Shown: in pieces, positions 16,862 through 27,393 of the stretch
How positions within the stretch are numbered: the first letter of the stretch is position 1
Layout: each line of letters starts with the position of its first letter
DNA from: Ochrobactrum sp. Marseille-Q0166
GTDB taxonomy: Bacteria > Pseudomonadota > Alphaproteobacteria > Rhizobiales > Rhizobiaceae
DNA: 64,000 nucleotides
Direction: 5' to 3'
Assembly (NCBI RefSeq): GCF_014397025.1
Contig: NZ_JACJUO010000001.1
Location: forward strand, 1,164,501 to 1,228,500
Position numbers and translations under genes: made by a program
Notes under the pieces: model-generated
Databases searched by the model: none
Seen by the model: the letters and a program-made list of their open reading frames with translations, nothing else
What the model was told of the DNA's origin: nothing

Positions 16862-17290
16862 GTCAGTCGGTCGGGCAGCCGCGCTTGTCATATGCCGAAA
16901 GGCGGCGGGTGAGGAAAGTCCGGGCTCCATGGAAACACGATGCCGGGTAACGCCCGGCGGGGGTGACCCCAGGGATAGTGCCACAGAAAGTAAACCGCCC
17001 CGTCTTCCGTACTGCTCTGCTGAGCGGCAGGGATGACGGGGTAAGGGTGAAAGGGTGGGGTAAGAGCCCACCGCGTCGGTGGCAACACAGGCGGCACGGT
17101 AAACCCCATTGGGAGCAAAACCGAATAGGGACGGCGCGCCGGTTCGCAGGAACCGGCAATCAGTTTCCGGATCAGCCGTCCGGGTGGGTTGCAAGAGGCG
17201 GGTGGCGACATCCGTCCCAGATGAATGGCTGCCACGTTGGACGCAAGTCCAGCCATACAGAACCCGGCTTACAGACCGACTGACATTTTT
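16862..17290 (+). ncRNA. rnpB: RNase P RNA, bacterial class A
   Basis: Catalytic RNA of ribonuclease P, which removes the 5' leader from tRNA precursors. The conserved core GAGGAAAGTCCGGGCTCCA starts near 16912, and the matching 3' core AGAACCCGGCTTACAGACC starts near 17259. The ends pair perfectly as helix P1: GTCAGTCGGTC (16862-16872) with GACCGACTGAC (17274-17284), followed by ATTTTT. The length of about 425 is typical for alphaproteobacteria. ORFs that cross this interval on both strands are not genes. Confidence 0.97.
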
Positions 17291-17395
17291 ACTTCTCCGC
17301 ATCGGCTAATCGACATTTCTGTTTGATCGCAGGAAACGGATAGTTGTGTTCGTGGTGCATATCTATTGCGGAACTTCCCAACCAAGGAGGTTTCC

Positions 17396-18145
17396 ATGTC
17401 GAGTTTAAAAGGTAAGGTCGCAATCATTATCGGTGCATCGTCGGGAATAGGGCGTGCTACGGCAATGCTGTTTGCCGCGCAGGGTGCTGCCGTTGTTTTA
17501 AATGCCCGCAATGAGGTGGCGTTGGAGGCGGTCTCGGAAGCTGTTATAGGGCTTGGCGGCGAGGCGCATTATGTGGCTGGAGACGCTTCACAAAGTGAAA
17601 CACATGAGAAGCTCATAGCCGTTGCTCGTCATGAATTCGGTCGTCTTGATGTTGCTTTTAACAATGCTGGCACCGTCGGACCCATTGTGCCGGTGACAGA
17701 TGCAAGCCTTGGTGATTGGAACAATGTGATTGCCGGTAATCTGACATCGGCATTTCTCGGCGCAAAATCGCAGATACCCTTAATGCTCAAGTCCGGCGGT
17801 GGTTCGATCATTTTCACATCAACTTTTGTTGGCACCAGCGTCGGCATTCCAGGAATGTCACTCTATGGTGCCGCAAAGGCTGGGTTGATGGGATTGGTAA
17901 AAGGCATCACCGCAGACTATGGCGCGCAAGGCATCAGAGCAAATGCGCTTTTGCCGGGCGGTGTCGATACACCGATGGCAGGCAGTGATGCTCAGAAAGA
18001 ATGGGCTGCAGGCCTCCACGCAATGAAACGGATTGCCCAGCCTGAAGAAATTGCCCAGGCTGCACTTTTTCTGGCGGGGCCAATGGCGAGCTTTGTTTCT
18101 GGTTCAGCACTTTATGCTGATGGTGGCAATTCAGCAGTCAAATAA
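17396..18145 (+). CDS. SDR family oxidoreductase
   Basis: Classical short-chain dehydrogenase/reductase of 249 residues. The Rossmann motif is GASSGIGRA near residue 14-22, followed by NNAG near 89, a catalytic Ser in FTSTF near 142, and YGAAK (Tyr/Lys pair) near 158-162. The C-terminus shows the LFLAGPMASFVSGSALYADGG pattern common to this family. It uses NAD(P)H on an alcohol or ketone substrate that cannot be identified. The start at 17396 is fixed by CAAGGAGG seven bases upstream. It sits between rnpB and the dcw cluster. Confidence 0.9.
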   Translation: MSSLKGKVAIIIGASSGIGRATAMLFAAQGAAVVLNARNEVALEAVSEAVIGLGGEAHYVAGDASQSETHEKLIAVARHEFGRLDVAFNNAGTVGPIVPVTDASLGDWNNVIAGNLTSAFLGAKSQIPLMLKSGGGSIIFTSTFVGTSVGIPGMSLYGAAKAGLMGLVKGITADYGAQGIRANALLPGGVDTPMAGSDAQKEWAAGLHAMKRIAQPEEIAQAALFLAGPMASFVSGSALYADGGNSAVK

Positions 18146-18680
18146 AAAAGCGGCGGCTTTCCTGGTGGGAAGACCGCTGTACCGTCTCAATCGGTACGCC
18201 TGTGAACACGTTGCAGATGAGTTTCATGTTCAACACGAGGATAATGGCAGCGCCAAGCTGCAAATGAATCCTCTTGCGGTGCGGGTGGTTATGTTACCCG
18301 GTGGGTCTTCTTAAACGCCATGCTTAAGCCATCAATTACAATTGCGAACGATTTGCAGATAATGGGAGGGGGCCGCATTATCGTCAATGGCATTAAAATT
18401 AATGCTTTTCATATGGATGTGATTGTTTCGTCTGGAAATTGAGCGAATTCATCGCGGTTTGCATGAACTGCTTTTGCTTTTTGAGTGACGAAAAAGCCGC
18501 TGCAAAAACTTTTGTATAGGGTGGTGATTTATCAGCGGCAACTTCAAAGGCTAACGGTTCATTAAGCTTAATATCCGATAACTGTTTGAACGAATCCGTC
18601 AAATCGCAGTGCGTCTGAAATTGGTCGGAATCCAAAGCAAAACACAGGATAGCGGGACGTGATCCCGGGAAAGGATCGGG
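18146..18680. other. Intergenic region upstream of the dcw cluster; mraZ not found
   Basis: 535 bases with no convincing gene. Immediately after the SDR gene is an imperfect hairpin (about 18150-18179) that may end that transcript, then GTACCG/CGGTAC at 18179-18197. A 7-bp inverted repeat GCCGCTG/CAGCGGC spans 18491-18540. GAATC (GANTC) sites occur at 18266, 18592 and 18628. MraZ, usually directly before rsmH, was looked for in the forward frames and not found. The region presumably carries the main dcw promoter. Confidence 0.6.
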
Positions 18681-19724
18681 ATGATGGCTAGCCTCGGCAG
18701 AGACCAATCTCAAGCCGAAGGGGCTCAGGTCCGTCACGTTCCGGTGCTTATTTCCGAAGTGATTGATGCACTGAAACCTGAAAACGGCAAAGTAATCGTC
18801 GATGGCACATTCGGCGCTGGTGGGTATACGCGCCGTATTCTGGAAGAGGGCGCAAACGTCATCGCGATTGATCGTGACCCGACTGCCATTTCTGCCGGAC
18901 AAGGCATTGTAAAGCAGTTCGATGGCAGACTTGACCTTGTTGAAAGCCAGTTTTCCAAGCTGGATGTGGCTGTTGAACAGGTGTTGGGAGATGGCGCGAA
19001 GGTCGATGGTGTCGTACTCGATATCGGTGTCTCGTCAATGCAGATCGATGAGGCAGAACGCGGCTTTTCCTTCCAGAAAGATGGTCCTCTCGATATGCGC
19101 ATGTCTCGTAAGGGTCCAAGTGCTGCCGAAGTCGTGAACCGGTTGAAGATGGGTGATCTCGCTCGCATCTTTAATTTTCTGGGTGAAGAACGTCATGCCG
19201 GACGCATTGCGCGCATGATTGAAAAACGCCGTGAAGCGCAGCCTTTCACCCGTACGCTTGATCTGGCGAACGCGATTGAATCGCTGGTCGGGCGTAATCC
19301 AAAAGTACCTATTCATCCGGCAACGCGCGTGTTTCAGGCGCTGCGTATCTACGTGAACGATGAGCTGGGTGAACTGGCGCGGGCATTGCTCGCAGCCGAA
19401 CGTATTCTGAAGCCGGGTGGCCGTCTGGTCGTCGTGACCTTCCATTCCCTCGAAGATCGTATGGTCAAGCGCTACTTTGCGGATCGTGCTGGCGGCAGTG
19501 CGGGTTCACGACATTTGCCGGAAACCCATGTAAGGCTTGCAAGCTTTACGGCAGCGGTTAAGGGCGCGGTTGGACCGAGTGCTGAAGAAGAAGAGCGTAA
19601 TCCTCGCGCCCGTTCCGCAAAACTGCGTGCGGGTTTAAGGACTGAAAATCCACCTCTTGAAGATGATCTTTCGCTGTTCGGGTTGCCGAAGCTCCCCGAA
19701 ACGCATGAACTGTCCCGGAGTTGA
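18681..19724 (+). CDS. rsmH: 16S rRNA (cytosine1402-N4)-methyltransferase RsmH (MraW)
   Basis: First gene of the dcw cluster, 347 residues. It N4-methylates C1402 in the ribosomal P site, using SAM. The protein opens [19 protein letters not shown] and continues with [15 protein letters not shown] (SAM motif), [36 protein letters not shown], and [30 protein letters not shown] near 254 is also diagnostic. Two adjacent ATGs (18681, 18684) follow GGAAAGGATCGGG; either may be used. ftsL starts five bases after the stop. Confidence 0.97.
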   Translation: MMASLGRDQSQAEGAQVRHVPVLISEVIDALKPENGKVIVDGTFGAGGYTRRILEEGANVIAIDRDPTAISAGQGIVKQFDGRLDLVESQFSKLDVAVEQVLGDGAKVDGVVLDIGVSSMQIDEAERGFSFQKDGPLDMRMSRKGPSAAEVVNRLKMGDLARIFNFLGEERHAGRIARMIEKRREAQPFTRTLDLANAIESLVGRNPKVPIHPATRVFQALRIYVNDELGELARALLAAERILKPGGRLVVVTFHSLEDRMVKRYFADRAGGSAGSRHLPETHVRLASFTAAVKGAVGPSAEEEERNPRARSAKLRAGLRTENPPLEDDLSLFGLPKLPETHELSRS

Positions 19725-19728
19725 ACGA

Positions 19729-20130
19729 GTGCTGCGTACCTTTGAACTCATCATGATTGCGGCAATGCTGGTGGCGGCAACAATCACCTATACCATCAAA
19801 TATGATGCGGAGAGGCAGATTGCAGTTATTTCCAAGCTGAAGCGCCAGATCGATGCCGAAAAGGACACGATCACACTTCTGCGCGCTGATTGGGCATTGA
19901 TGAACCAGCCGGGGCGCTTGCAGAGCCTTGTGGGTGTTTATGCTGATGAACTCAAATTGCAGCCAATCGAAGCCCAACAGCTTGCGATGGGTGTTGAAGA
20001 TATTCCGGAACGACAGATGGATGATATTCAGAAACTGATTTCCGGCAGCGACGAGTTGGTCGCAAGCGGCGTTCTGGAGCCAGACGCTACCACCACCGGA
20101 AGTGTCAAGAAGAATGGGGCGAGGCACTGA
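19729..20130 (+). CDS. ftsL: Cell division protein FtsL
   Basis: Bitopic division protein, 133 residues, part of the FtsQ(B)L complex that activates FtsW/FtsI. A short cytoplasmic N-terminus (MLRTFE) is followed by one membrane helix LIMIAAMLVAATITYTI at about 7-23. A periplasmic leucine-zipper-like coil comes next (ISKLKRQIDAEKDTITLLRA) with the typical WALMNQPGRLQSLV motif near 59. The start is a GTG at 19729 with GGAG exactly eight bases upstream, overlapping the end of rsmH; an earlier in-frame ATG inside rsmH would add a non-homologous extension. ftsI begins two bases after the stop. Confidence 0.92.
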   Translation: MLRTFELIMIAAMLVAATITYTIKYDAERQIAVISKLKRQIDAEKDTITLLRADWALMNQPGRLQSLVGVYADELKLQPIEAQQLAMGVEDIPERQMDDIQKLISGSDELVASGVLEPDATTTGSVKKNGARH

Positions 20131-20132
20131 AC

Positions 20133-21914
20133 ATGCGGCTGAAGCTCGGATTTTCCAAAAAGAACAAACGAAACACCAATGACGGTTTGGAGCCGGCTGG
20201 CAATGAAAAGCTGGCCGGCAATATGGCTTTTGTAGGCTCACGCAAAAAGCACGGTAATCGTGCACGCAACCGTTTGTGGATGGCAATTGCCTGCTTCGTC
20301 GGCATTTACGGTGTCATTGGTGGCAAGCTTGTCTATTTCGGCATGATTGGCGGCAATGATGACGATTCAAATGGTCCTGCCGTGCATCAGCTTGCGTCAC
20401 GACCGGATATTCTGGATCGCAATGGCGAAATTCTGGCCACTGACATCAAGACCGCCTCGCTTTTTGCTGAGCCACGGAAGATCGTTGATCCTGATGAGAC
20501 CATTGAGTTGCTTTCAACAGTCATTCCCGATCTCGATTGGGAAGCCACTTATCGTCGGTTGAAGAGTGGCGCCGGCTTCGTCTGGGTGAAACGTGGTTTG
20601 ACGCCGCGTCAGCAGAGCCAGATCATGGCTCTGGGTGTGCCCGGCATCGGCTTTCGTACCGAAAAGCGCCGTTTCTACCCAGGTGGTCCGACTGCATCGC
20701 ATATTCTTGGCCTCGTCAATGTCGACAATCAGGGCATTGCCGGGATGGAGAAGTTTATTGACAGTCAGGGGCTGAGCGATCTTCGCGCTGCGGGGATGGC
20801 GACGGCGCAGTCATTGGAACCAGTCAAGCTTTCCATTGATATTCGCGTCCAGCACATCATGCGTGACGTGCTGGTGAAGGCCGTAGAACGCTATCGTGCA
20901 ATTGCTGCGGGTGCCGTGGTTCTTAACGTGAAGACCGGCGAAGTTATAGCTATGGCTTCGGTGCCGGACTTTGATCCGAACAATCCCGTCAATGCGCTTG
21001 ATAAGGATCGCCTGAACCGTATGTCGGCGGGCACCTATGAAATGGGCTCGACGATCAAGAGCTTTACCACTGCTATGGCGCTTGATTCAGGTAAGTTCAC
21101 GCTGAATTCGAAGATCGATGCCTCGCGTCCGCTGGTCATTGGTCGTCAGACGATCCGCGACTTCCACGGTAAAGGCCGTGTGCTGACACTGCCTGAAGTG
21201 TTTATCTTCTCGTCCAATATTGGTTCGGGTCATGAAGCCAATGTGGTTGGTATCGAAGGCCATCGCGCATTCTTGAAAAAGCTTGGTCTTCTTGATCGTA
21301 TGCAGACCGAGTTGCCGGAAGTCGCACGTCCGGTCGAGCCGCGCGTATGGAAAAAAGTGCATTCGATGACCATTTCGTTTGGTCACGGTATGATGACGAC
21401 GCCGTTGCAGACGGCGGTGGGTGCAGCGGCATTGATGAATGGCGGCAAGCTGATTGAGCCGACTTTCCTCGCTCGTACGCAGGCGGAGGCCGATCAGGTA
21501 GCGCAGCAAGTTATTCATCCTCAGGTTTCTGCTGATATGCGTTATCTCTATCGTCTGAATGCGACTGCGCCGGGAGGCTCGGGCAAGCGTGCAACGGTTC
21601 AGGGTTATCGCGTGGGTGGCAAGACGGGTACGGCTGAAAAGGTTGTCCACGGACGCTATTCAAAAGACGTGCGCTTCAACGCCTTTCTCGCATCCTTCCC
21701 GATGGATGATCCAACCTATGTTGTGCTGACGATTATCGATGAACCAAAACCTGAAGAAGGCAAGTACAGCGCAACCGCTGGTCTCAATGCCGCGCCTATG
21801 GTTGCGGACATTATTCGTCGCTCTGCAACTTTTTTGGGAGTTAAGCCCGATTTTAAACAGGAATTTGCGCCAGCAGAATCGGAGATTGCTTCTGCTGATT
21901 CTGCAAACGACTGA
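20133..21914 (+). CDS. ftsI: Peptidoglycan transpeptidase FtsI (PBP3)
   Basis: Septal class B penicillin-binding protein, 593 residues. It has a basic cytoplasmic tail, a membrane helix near residues 48-70 (LWMAIACFVGIYGVIGGKLVY), a pedestal domain with RPDILDRNGEILATD near 90-104, and a transpeptidase domain. The active site triads are STIK at 306-309, SSN at 360-362 and KTG at 497-499 (in GYRVGGKTGTAEK). The enzyme crosslinks stem peptides at the septum and is the target of beta-lactams. It is followed by murE after a short spacer. Confidence 0.97.
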   Translation: MRLKLGFSKKNKRNTNDGLEPAGNEKLAGNMAFVGSRKKHGNRARNRLWMAIACFVGIYGVIGGKLVYFGMIGGNDDDSNGPAVHQLASRPDILDRNGEILATDIKTASLFAEPRKIVDPDETIELLSTVIPDLDWEATYRRLKSGAGFVWVKRGLTPRQQSQIMALGVPGIGFRTEKRRFYPGGPTASHILGLVNVDNQGIAGMEKFIDSQGLSDLRAAGMATAQSLEPVKLSIDIRVQHIMRDVLVKAVERYRAIAAGAVVLNVKTGEVIAMASVPDFDPNNPVNALDKDRLNRMSAGTYEMGSTIKSFTTAMALDSGKFTLNSKIDASRPLVIGRQTIRDFHGKGRVLTLPEVFIFSSNIGSGHEANVVGIEGHRAFLKKLGLLDRMQTELPEVARPVEPRVWKKVHSMTISFGHGMMTTPLQTAVGAAALMNGGKLIEPTFLARTQAEADQVAQQVIHPQVSADMRYLYRLNATAPGGSGKRATVQGYRVGGKTGTAEKVVHGRYSKDVRFNAFLASFPMDDPTYVVLTIIDEPKPEEGKYSATAGLNAAPMVADIIRRSATFLGVKPDFKQEFAPAESEIASADSAND

Positions 21915-21968
21915 TTTGCTTGATTGCATGTAACGCGTGATCGCCTGCACACTGTAACTGGAACTGGT

Positions 21969-23441
21969 ATGACCATGAAGTTGAAAGACATTACACTTTT
22001 TAAGGAACTTACCTCTGGTTCGGCAGGAGATGTCGAAATTACGGGCGTGACTTCGGATTCTCGGAAAGTTGAAAAAGGTTTTCTCTTTGCCGCTCTGAAG
22101 GGTGTAAAGGCTGATGGTGCTGATTATGCCGCAGATGCAGTAAAGCGTGGTGCTTCTGCCATCATTGCCGGTAAGGGCACTGTTATCAACAATGCCAGCG
22201 TGCCTGTGCTGCATGTTGATGATCCTCGTCATGCGCTTGCCGTTGCAAGTGCGCAGTTTTATGGCAAACAGCCTGAAGTCATGGTCGCCGTTACCGGCAC
22301 CAGCGGCAAGACTTCGGTGGCGTCCTTTACCCGCCAGATATGGGCTTATGCAGGTTTTCCTGCAGCCAATATCGGAACCACTGGCGTTTTCTCGCCAACC
22401 CGAAGCGATTATAATTCGTTGACGACACCTGACCCGGTTGAGTTGCATCGCGTGCTCGCAGAGCTTGCCGATGAAGGTGTGACCCATGCCGCGATGGAAG
22501 CATCGTCCCATGGTCTCGATCAGCGCCGACTTGATGGTGTGAAGCTTGCCGCAGGCGCGTTCACCAATCTCGGTCGCGATCACATGGATTATCACGCGAC
22601 AATCGAAGAATACCTGCACGCCAAGATGCGCTTGTTTGATACGCTGCTCCCAAAAGGTGCGCCCGCAATCATCTTTGCTGACGATCCGTTCTCGCCACAG
22701 GCGATTGAAGCTGCAAAGGCCGCAGGTTGTGATGTTAAGACTGTTGGCCGCAAAGGTGATTTCATCACCATCAAGCGTGTTGAGCACGAACGTTTCCGCC
22801 AGCACATCGAAGTGCGCATTGCCGACGAAATCTTTGAAATCGAGCTGCCGCTGGCTGGTGACTTCCAGGTTGCCAATGCACTTGTGTCGGCAGGACTTGC
22901 GATGGTGACGGGCGTTCCGGCTGCGGCTGCGATGCGTGCGCTTGAGCGTCTTAAAGGTGCACCGGGCCGTCTTGATCTGGTGGGAGCTACGGAAGAGGGC
23001 GCTCCTGCTTATGTCGATTATGCGCATAAGCCGGAAGCACTTGAAAACGTTCTTACTTCCGTGCGCCCATTTACAACCGGACGTGTGATCGTGGTGTTTG
23101 GCTGCGGCGGTGATCGTGACAAGGGCAAGCGCCCGATCATGGGGGAAATTGCTGCGCGTCTCGCTGATGTGGCGATTGTCACCGACGACAACCCACGCTC
23201 GGAAGTGCCAGCACAAATCCGATCTGAGATCATGGCCGCAGCCCCCGGGGCCACCGAAATCGGCGACCGTCGTGAGGCGATCTTTACGGCTGTTTCCATG
23301 ATGATGCCGGGCGACACACTGGTTGTTGCGGGCAAGGGACACGAAGAAGGTCAGATCGTCGGCGACATAACGCTGCCGTTCTCGGATCATACGGAAGTGG
23401 CGGCTGCATTGGCAGCGCGTCTTGAGGAGCGTAAGGGATGA
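21969..23441 (+). CDS. murE: UDP-MurNAc-tripeptide synthetase (meso-DAP adding)
   Basis: ATP-dependent Mur ligase, 490 residues, adding the third stem residue to UDP-MurNAc-L-Ala-D-Glu. The ATP loop is [15 protein letters not shown] near 107-121, and the DNPR motif in VTDDNPRSE near 411 marks specificity for meso-diaminopimelate. Other motifs are [16 protein letters not shown] and [14 protein letters not shown]. The start is uncertain: ATGs at 21969 and 21975 are both reasonable; the region before them lacks a good ribosome-binding site. It overlaps murF by four bases (ATGA). Confidence 0.96.
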   Translation: MTMKLKDITLFKELTSGSAGDVEITGVTSDSRKVEKGFLFAALKGVKADGADYAADAVKRGASAIIAGKGTVINNASVPVLHVDDPRHALAVASAQFYGKQPEVMVAVTGTSGKTSVASFTRQIWAYAGFPAANIGTTGVFSPTRSDYNSLTTPDPVELHRVLAELADEGVTHAAMEASSHGLDQRRLDGVKLAAGAFTNLGRDHMDYHATIEEYLHAKMRLFDTLLPKGAPAIIFADDPFSPQAIEAAKAAGCDVKTVGRKGDFITIKRVEHERFRQHIEVRIADEIFEIELPLAGDFQVANALVSAGLAMVTGVPAAAAMRALERLKGAPGRLDLVGATEEGAPAYVDYAHKPEALENVLTSVRPFTTGRVIVVFGCGGDRDKGKRPIMGEIAARLADVAIVTDDNPRSEVPAQIRSEIMAAAPGATEIGDRREAIFTAVSMMMPGDTLVVAGKGHEEGQIVGDITLPFSDHTEVAAALAARLEERKG

Positions 23442-24871
23442 GTGACTGGCTTTGGACATCTGCCGATATGGTGGAGGCCATGGAAGGTCGGCCTTTCGGT
23501 ACTTTGCCTGCGGGTATCACTGGGATTTCTATCGATAGCCGCACGCTGAAAGAGGGCGAAGCCTTCTTTGCGATCAAGGGCGATCTGTTTGACGGACATG
23601 ATTTTGCAACGGCAGCGATGGCTGCCGGTGCTGGGCTTCTGGTGATCAACGAATCCCGTCTTCCGGCACTGGGTCATCTCAAGGTTCCGATGATCGTCGT
23701 TGAAGACGTGCTTGAAGCCTTGACCAAGCTTGGCATTGCTTCACGCGACCGCTCCAAAGCCCAGATCATTGCTGTTACCGGCTCTGTTGGGAAAACGACG
23801 ACCAAGGAAGCGCTGCGTCATGTGCTGGCCGATTCAGGCAAGGTCCATGCGTCTGTTGCTTCATTCAATAATCACTGGGGCGTGCCACTGACTCTCGCCC
23901 GTATGCCGGTCGATACCGATTATGGTGTGTTCGAAATCGGCATGAATCACCATGGCGAAATTCGCCCGCTGGTGAAGATGGTGCGCCCACATGTGGCGCT
24001 CATCACGCTGATTGCTCCGGCACATCTTGGTCATTTTGCCAATCTCGAAGAGATTGCAGTGGCAAAAGCCGAGATTTTTGAAGGTGTTGTGCCGGGTGGT
24101 TATGCGCTCCTCAATCGCGATGACAAGCGTTTCAAGCAGCTTGAAGGGCTGGCTGAAAAGGCAGGTATTGAGCATATAGTCACTTTCGGCGAAAACGCCC
24201 AATCTGACTATCTTCTGCGCGAAGTGAAGATGCATCCGACATGCTCATGCATGACCGTTAAGATCGGTAACGAGGAAGCCGTTGTAAAAGTCGGTATGCC
24301 GGGACGCCATATCGTGCAGAACATGCTCGCAGTTCTCGGCGCGGCCCATCTCGTTGGTGCAGACATGGCAAAGGTTGTCATCGCTATGGCAACGCTGACA
24401 GCTGAAGGCGGACGCGGTGCGCGTCATGTGCTCGAACATCCGGATGGTGGTTCCTTCACCCTGATCGATGAAAGCTACAATGCAAACCCTACCTCGATGC
24501 GTGCGTCGCTGGCGCTGCTTCACGCAACGCCGCCGGAAGGCCCGCGTGGTCGCCGTATCGCAGTTTTAGGTGATATGTTGGAGCTTGGCCGTCAGTCCGG
24601 CAAGCTCCATGCTGACCTTGCACGTCCAATCGTGGATGCGGGAGTGAACGTGCTTTATATCGGCGGACGTGAAATGTCGGTGCTGAAAAATGCCTTGCCA
24701 GTTGAAATTCACGTCGAATACAGGCAGAGCACCGATGAATTATTGCCGTTGGTGATGAAAACAGTGCGTCCCGGCGATGTTGTCATGGTGAAATCTTCCA
24801 AAGGAATAGGCTTCTCCAAGATCGTCAAGGCGCTGACAAACCAGTTTCCGCCGGTGGTGCCTGCCGAATAG
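23438..24871 (+). CDS. murF: UDP-MurNAc-tripeptide:D-Ala-D-Ala ligase
   Basis: Mur ligase of 477 residues that adds D-Ala-D-Ala to complete the UDP-MurNAc pentapeptide. Motifs seen are [20 protein letters not shown] near 28, the ATP loop [14 protein letters not shown] near 112, [24 protein letters not shown] and [13 protein letters not shown] near 347. It overlaps murE by four bases. The spacer to mraY is 25 bases. Confidence 0.97.
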   Translation: MSDWLWTSADMVEAMEGRPFGTLPAGITGISIDSRTLKEGEAFFAIKGDLFDGHDFATAAMAAGAGLLVINESRLPALGHLKVPMIVVEDVLEALTKLGIASRDRSKAQIIAVTGSVGKTTTKEALRHVLADSGKVHASVASFNNHWGVPLTLARMPVDTDYGVFEIGMNHHGEIRPLVKMVRPHVALITLIAPAHLGHFANLEEIAVAKAEIFEGVVPGGYALLNRDDKRFKQLEGLAEKAGIEHIVTFGENAQSDYLLREVKMHPTCSCMTVKIGNEEAVVKVGMPGRHIVQNMLAVLGAAHLVGADMAKVVIAMATLTAEGGRGARHVLEHPDGGSFTLIDESYNANPTSMRASLALLHATPPEGPRGRRIAVLGDMLELGRQSGKLHADLARPIVDAGVNVLYIGGREMSVLKNALPVEIHVEYRQSTDELLPLVMKTVRPGDVVMVKSSKGIGFSKIVKALTNQFPPVVPAE

Positions 24872-24896
24872 GCGTGTTTGAGGGATTTTTCTCCGT

Positions 24897-25979
24897 ATGT
24901 TGATGCTTCTTGCAGTTTTTGCCGATCATGTGACACCGTTTAACGTGTTTCGCTACATCACGTTCCGCACCGGCGGCGCGATGATTACGTCGGCACTGAT
25001 CGTTTTCCTGTTTGGTCCTGCGATCATCAATTCGCTCCGTGCACGGCAGGGAAAAGGTCAGCCGATCCGTGCGGATGGCCCTCAGACCCACTTCAAGAAA
25101 GCTGGTACGCCCACCATGGGCGGTCTGATGATCATGACAGGCATTCTCGTGTCCTGTTTCTTCTGGGCAAATCTTTCCAGCGTTTATGTCTGGGTTGTGC
25201 TGATGGTCACGGTCGGTTTTGGTGCCATCGGTTTTTACGACGACTATCTCAAGGTCACAAAACAGTCGGACAAAGGTTTTTCCGGCAAATCCCGTTTGGG
25301 CATCGAATTTCTGATTGCGGCCGTTGCAGCCTTCATCATCATGCGCGCCGGTCAGGAGCCGTTCTCGTCTTCGCTCACGTTTCCATTCGTAAAACAGTTT
25401 GTCTTAAATCTCGGTTGGCTCTTCATTCCGCTGGCAGCCTTTGTGATGGTTGGTGCTGGCAATGCCGTGAACCTGACCGACGGTCTGGATGGTCTGGCGA
25501 TTGTGCCTGTGATGGTTGCTGCGGCCTCTTTCGGTTTCATTGCCTATCTTTCGGGTAACGCGATCTTTGCCGATTACCTGCAAATCCATTTTGTGCCGGG
25601 TACGGGTGAACTGGCCGTGGTTCTGGGCGCTGTTATCGGTGCAGGGCTTGGCTTCCTATGGTTCAACGCCCCCCCCGCTGCAATCTTCATGGGGGACACT
25701 GGCTCGCTGGCGTTGGGCGGTATGCTTGGTACTGTGGCTGTTGCCACCAAGCACGAAATCGTTCTTGCGATCATAGGCGGCCTGTTCGTCATGGAAGCGC
25801 TTTCGGTGATCATTCAGGTTGGCTCGTTCAAGCTTACCGGCAAGCGCGTGTTCCTGATGGCACCGATTCATCACCATTTTGAAAAGAAAGGCTGGACCGA
25901 GAGTCAGGTCGTGATCCGTTTTTGGATCGTGGCTATTATCCTCGCCATGATCGGTCTTTCCACATTGAAGCTGAGATAA
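24897..25979 (+). CDS. mraY: Phospho-MurNAc-pentapeptide transferase MraY
   Basis: Polytopic inner membrane enzyme of 360 residues with about ten helices. It moves phospho-MurNAc-pentapeptide to undecaprenyl phosphate, making lipid I. Signature motifs are [13 protein letters not shown] near 63, FYDDYLKV near 114 with its Asp pair, [11 protein letters not shown] near 193, [12 protein letters not shown] near 263 and the histidine motif [11 protein letters not shown] near 323. The ATG is at 24897. murD follows after 10 bases. Confidence 0.98.
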   Translation: MLMLLAVFADHVTPFNVFRYITFRTGGAMITSALIVFLFGPAIINSLRARQGKGQPIRADGPQTHFKKAGTPTMGGLMIMTGILVSCFFWANLSSVYVWVVLMVTVGFGAIGFYDDYLKVTKQSDKGFSGKSRLGIEFLIAAVAAFIIMRAGQEPFSSSLTFPFVKQFVLNLGWLFIPLAAFVMVGAGNAVNLTDGLDGLAIVPVMVAAASFGFIAYLSGNAIFADYLQIHFVPGTGELAVVLGAVIGAGLGFLWFNAPPAAIFMGDTGSLALGGMLGTVAVATKHEIVLAIIGGLFVMEALSVIIQVGSFKLTGKRVFLMAPIHHHFEKKGWTESQVVIRFWIVAIILAMIGLSTLKLR

Positions 25980-25989
25980 GGCAAGCAGA

Positions 25990-27393
25990 ATGATCCCGAT
26001 CACCGCCCTTAAAGATAAGACTGTAGCCCTCTTCGGATTGGGCGGGTCGGGCATCGCTACCGCCAAAGCTATCGTTGCCGGTGGAGCGAAGATCATTGCC
26101 TGGGATGATAATCCCGACAGTGTTGCCCGCGCACAGAGCGCGGGTATAGCAACTGGCGATTTGAGGCAGGCGGACTGGTCACAGTTCGCTGCCTTTGTGC
26201 TTTCGCCCGGCGTGCCGCTAACGCATCCCAAGCCACACTGGAGCGTTGATCTCGCGCACGCGAGCGGTGTCGAGATTATCGGCGACGTCGAGCTTTTTGT
26301 GCGTGAACGCAATCATATTGCACCGGATTGCCCATTTATCGCGATCACCGGCACCAACGGCAAATCCACAACGACCGCGCTGATTGCGCATATCATCAAG
26401 GCTTCGGGCCGTGACATGCAGCTCGGCGGTAATATCGGCACTGCGATCCTCACATTGGAAGCGCCCGCACCAGACCGTTTTTATGTGGTCGAGTGCTCGT
26501 CTTACCAGATTGATCTGGCGCCTTCGCTTAATCCTACGGCTGGTATCCTTCTCAATCTTACGCCTGATCATCTTGATCGCCACGGTTCCATGGAAAACTA
26601 TGCCGCCATTAAAGAGCGGCTGGTTGCGAAAAGCGGCGTTGCAATCGTTGGTGTTGACGATGAATTTTGCGCAAGTATTGGAGATCGCCTTGAAAGTACG
26701 GGCGTTAAAGTCGAACGTATTTCCAAGGACAGGCGCCTTGAGAACGGTGCTTTCGCGGAAGGTGCACAGCTTTACTCTGCAAAGAATGGCAATGTTGAAG
26801 AACTAGCATCACTCGACGGCATTGGTTCCTTGCGCGGCGCGCATAATGCGCAGAACGCTTTGGCGGCAATCTTAGCCTGTGTATCAGTTGGCCTTTCGAT
26901 TGAAGAAATTCGCGCAGGCCTCAAAAGCTTTCCCGGTCTTGCACATCGCATGGAACAGGTGGGGCATCGCGGCAAGGTGCTGTTCGTTAATGATTCCAAA
27001 GCGACCAATGCTGAAGCAACTGCGCCTGCACTGTCGTCTTTCGCCAACCACATTTACTGGATCGCTGGCGGCGTGCCCAAGGCTGGCGGTATCAGTGCTT
27101 TGTCAGAGTTCTTCCCGCGCATTACCAAAGCCTATCTGATTGGTGAAGCTGCGGCGCAATTTGCTGCGACGCTGGGTGATGCTGTGACATTCGAGATTTC
27201 CGACACGCTGGCTGTCGCAGTTGAACATGCTGCACGTGATGCAGGCAATGACGCAGCAGCAGAACCGGTGGTTCTGCTTTCGCCAGCCTGTGCGAGTTTT
27301 GACCAGTTCCAGAATTTTGAAAAACGCGGCGATGCATTCCGTAACGCCGTGCTTGCGCTCCCGGGTATTGAGCCAATCGGAGGGAAAAGCTGA
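25990..27393 (+). CDS. murD: UDP-MurNAc-L-Ala:D-Glu ligase
   Basis: Mur ligase, 467 residues, adding D-glutamate to UDP-MurNAc-L-alanine in the cytoplasm. The N-terminal Rossmann-like domain has [17 protein letters not shown]; the ATP loop is [15 protein letters not shown] near 118; other motifs are [25 protein letters not shown] and [12 protein letters not shown] near 335. The start ATG lies after GGCAAGCAGA. The stop overlaps the ftsW start by one base (TGATGG). Confidence 0.97.
   Translation: MIPITALKDKTVALFGLGGSGIATAKAIVAGGAKIIAWDDNPDSVARAQSAGIATGDLRQADWSQFAAFVLSPGVPLTHPKPHWSVDLAHASGVEIIGDVELFVRERNHIAPDCPFIAITGTNGKSTTTALIAHIIKASGRDMQLGGNIGTAILTLEAPAPDRFYVVECSSYQIDLAPSLNPTAGILLNLTPDHLDRHGSMENYAAIKERLVAKSGVAIVGVDDEFCASIGDRLESTGVKVERISKDRRLENGAFAEGAQLYSAKNGNVEELASLDGIGSLRGAHNAQNALAAILACVSVGLSIEEIRAGLKSFPGLAHRMEQVGHRGKVLFVNDSKATNAEATAPALSSFANHIYWIAGGVPKAGGISALSEFFPRITKAYLIGEAAAQFAATLGDAVTFEISDTLAVAVEHAARDAGNDAAAEPVVLLSPACASFDQFQNFEKRGDAFRNAVLALPGIEPIGGKS

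Noticed and set aside
16671..17309. Several ORFs on both strands over the RNase P RNA
   Set aside because: The interval is a clear RNase P RNA; the predicted proteins are Arg/Pro/Gly-rich and unrecognisable.
18146..18680. MraZ pseudogene remnant
   Set aside because: No MraZ-like residue stretch was seen in the forward frames of this spacer.
18399..18902. 167-codon minus-strand ORF at the start of the dcw cluster
   Set aside because: It runs antisense into rsmH, has no domain and no ribosome-binding site. The part in the spacer was considered but not supported.
21660..23459. 599-codon ORF on the minus strand across ftsI/murE
   Set aside because: It is fully antisense to well-conserved murE, has no recognisable domain, and its Arg/His/Cys-rich composition is typical of a shadow frame.
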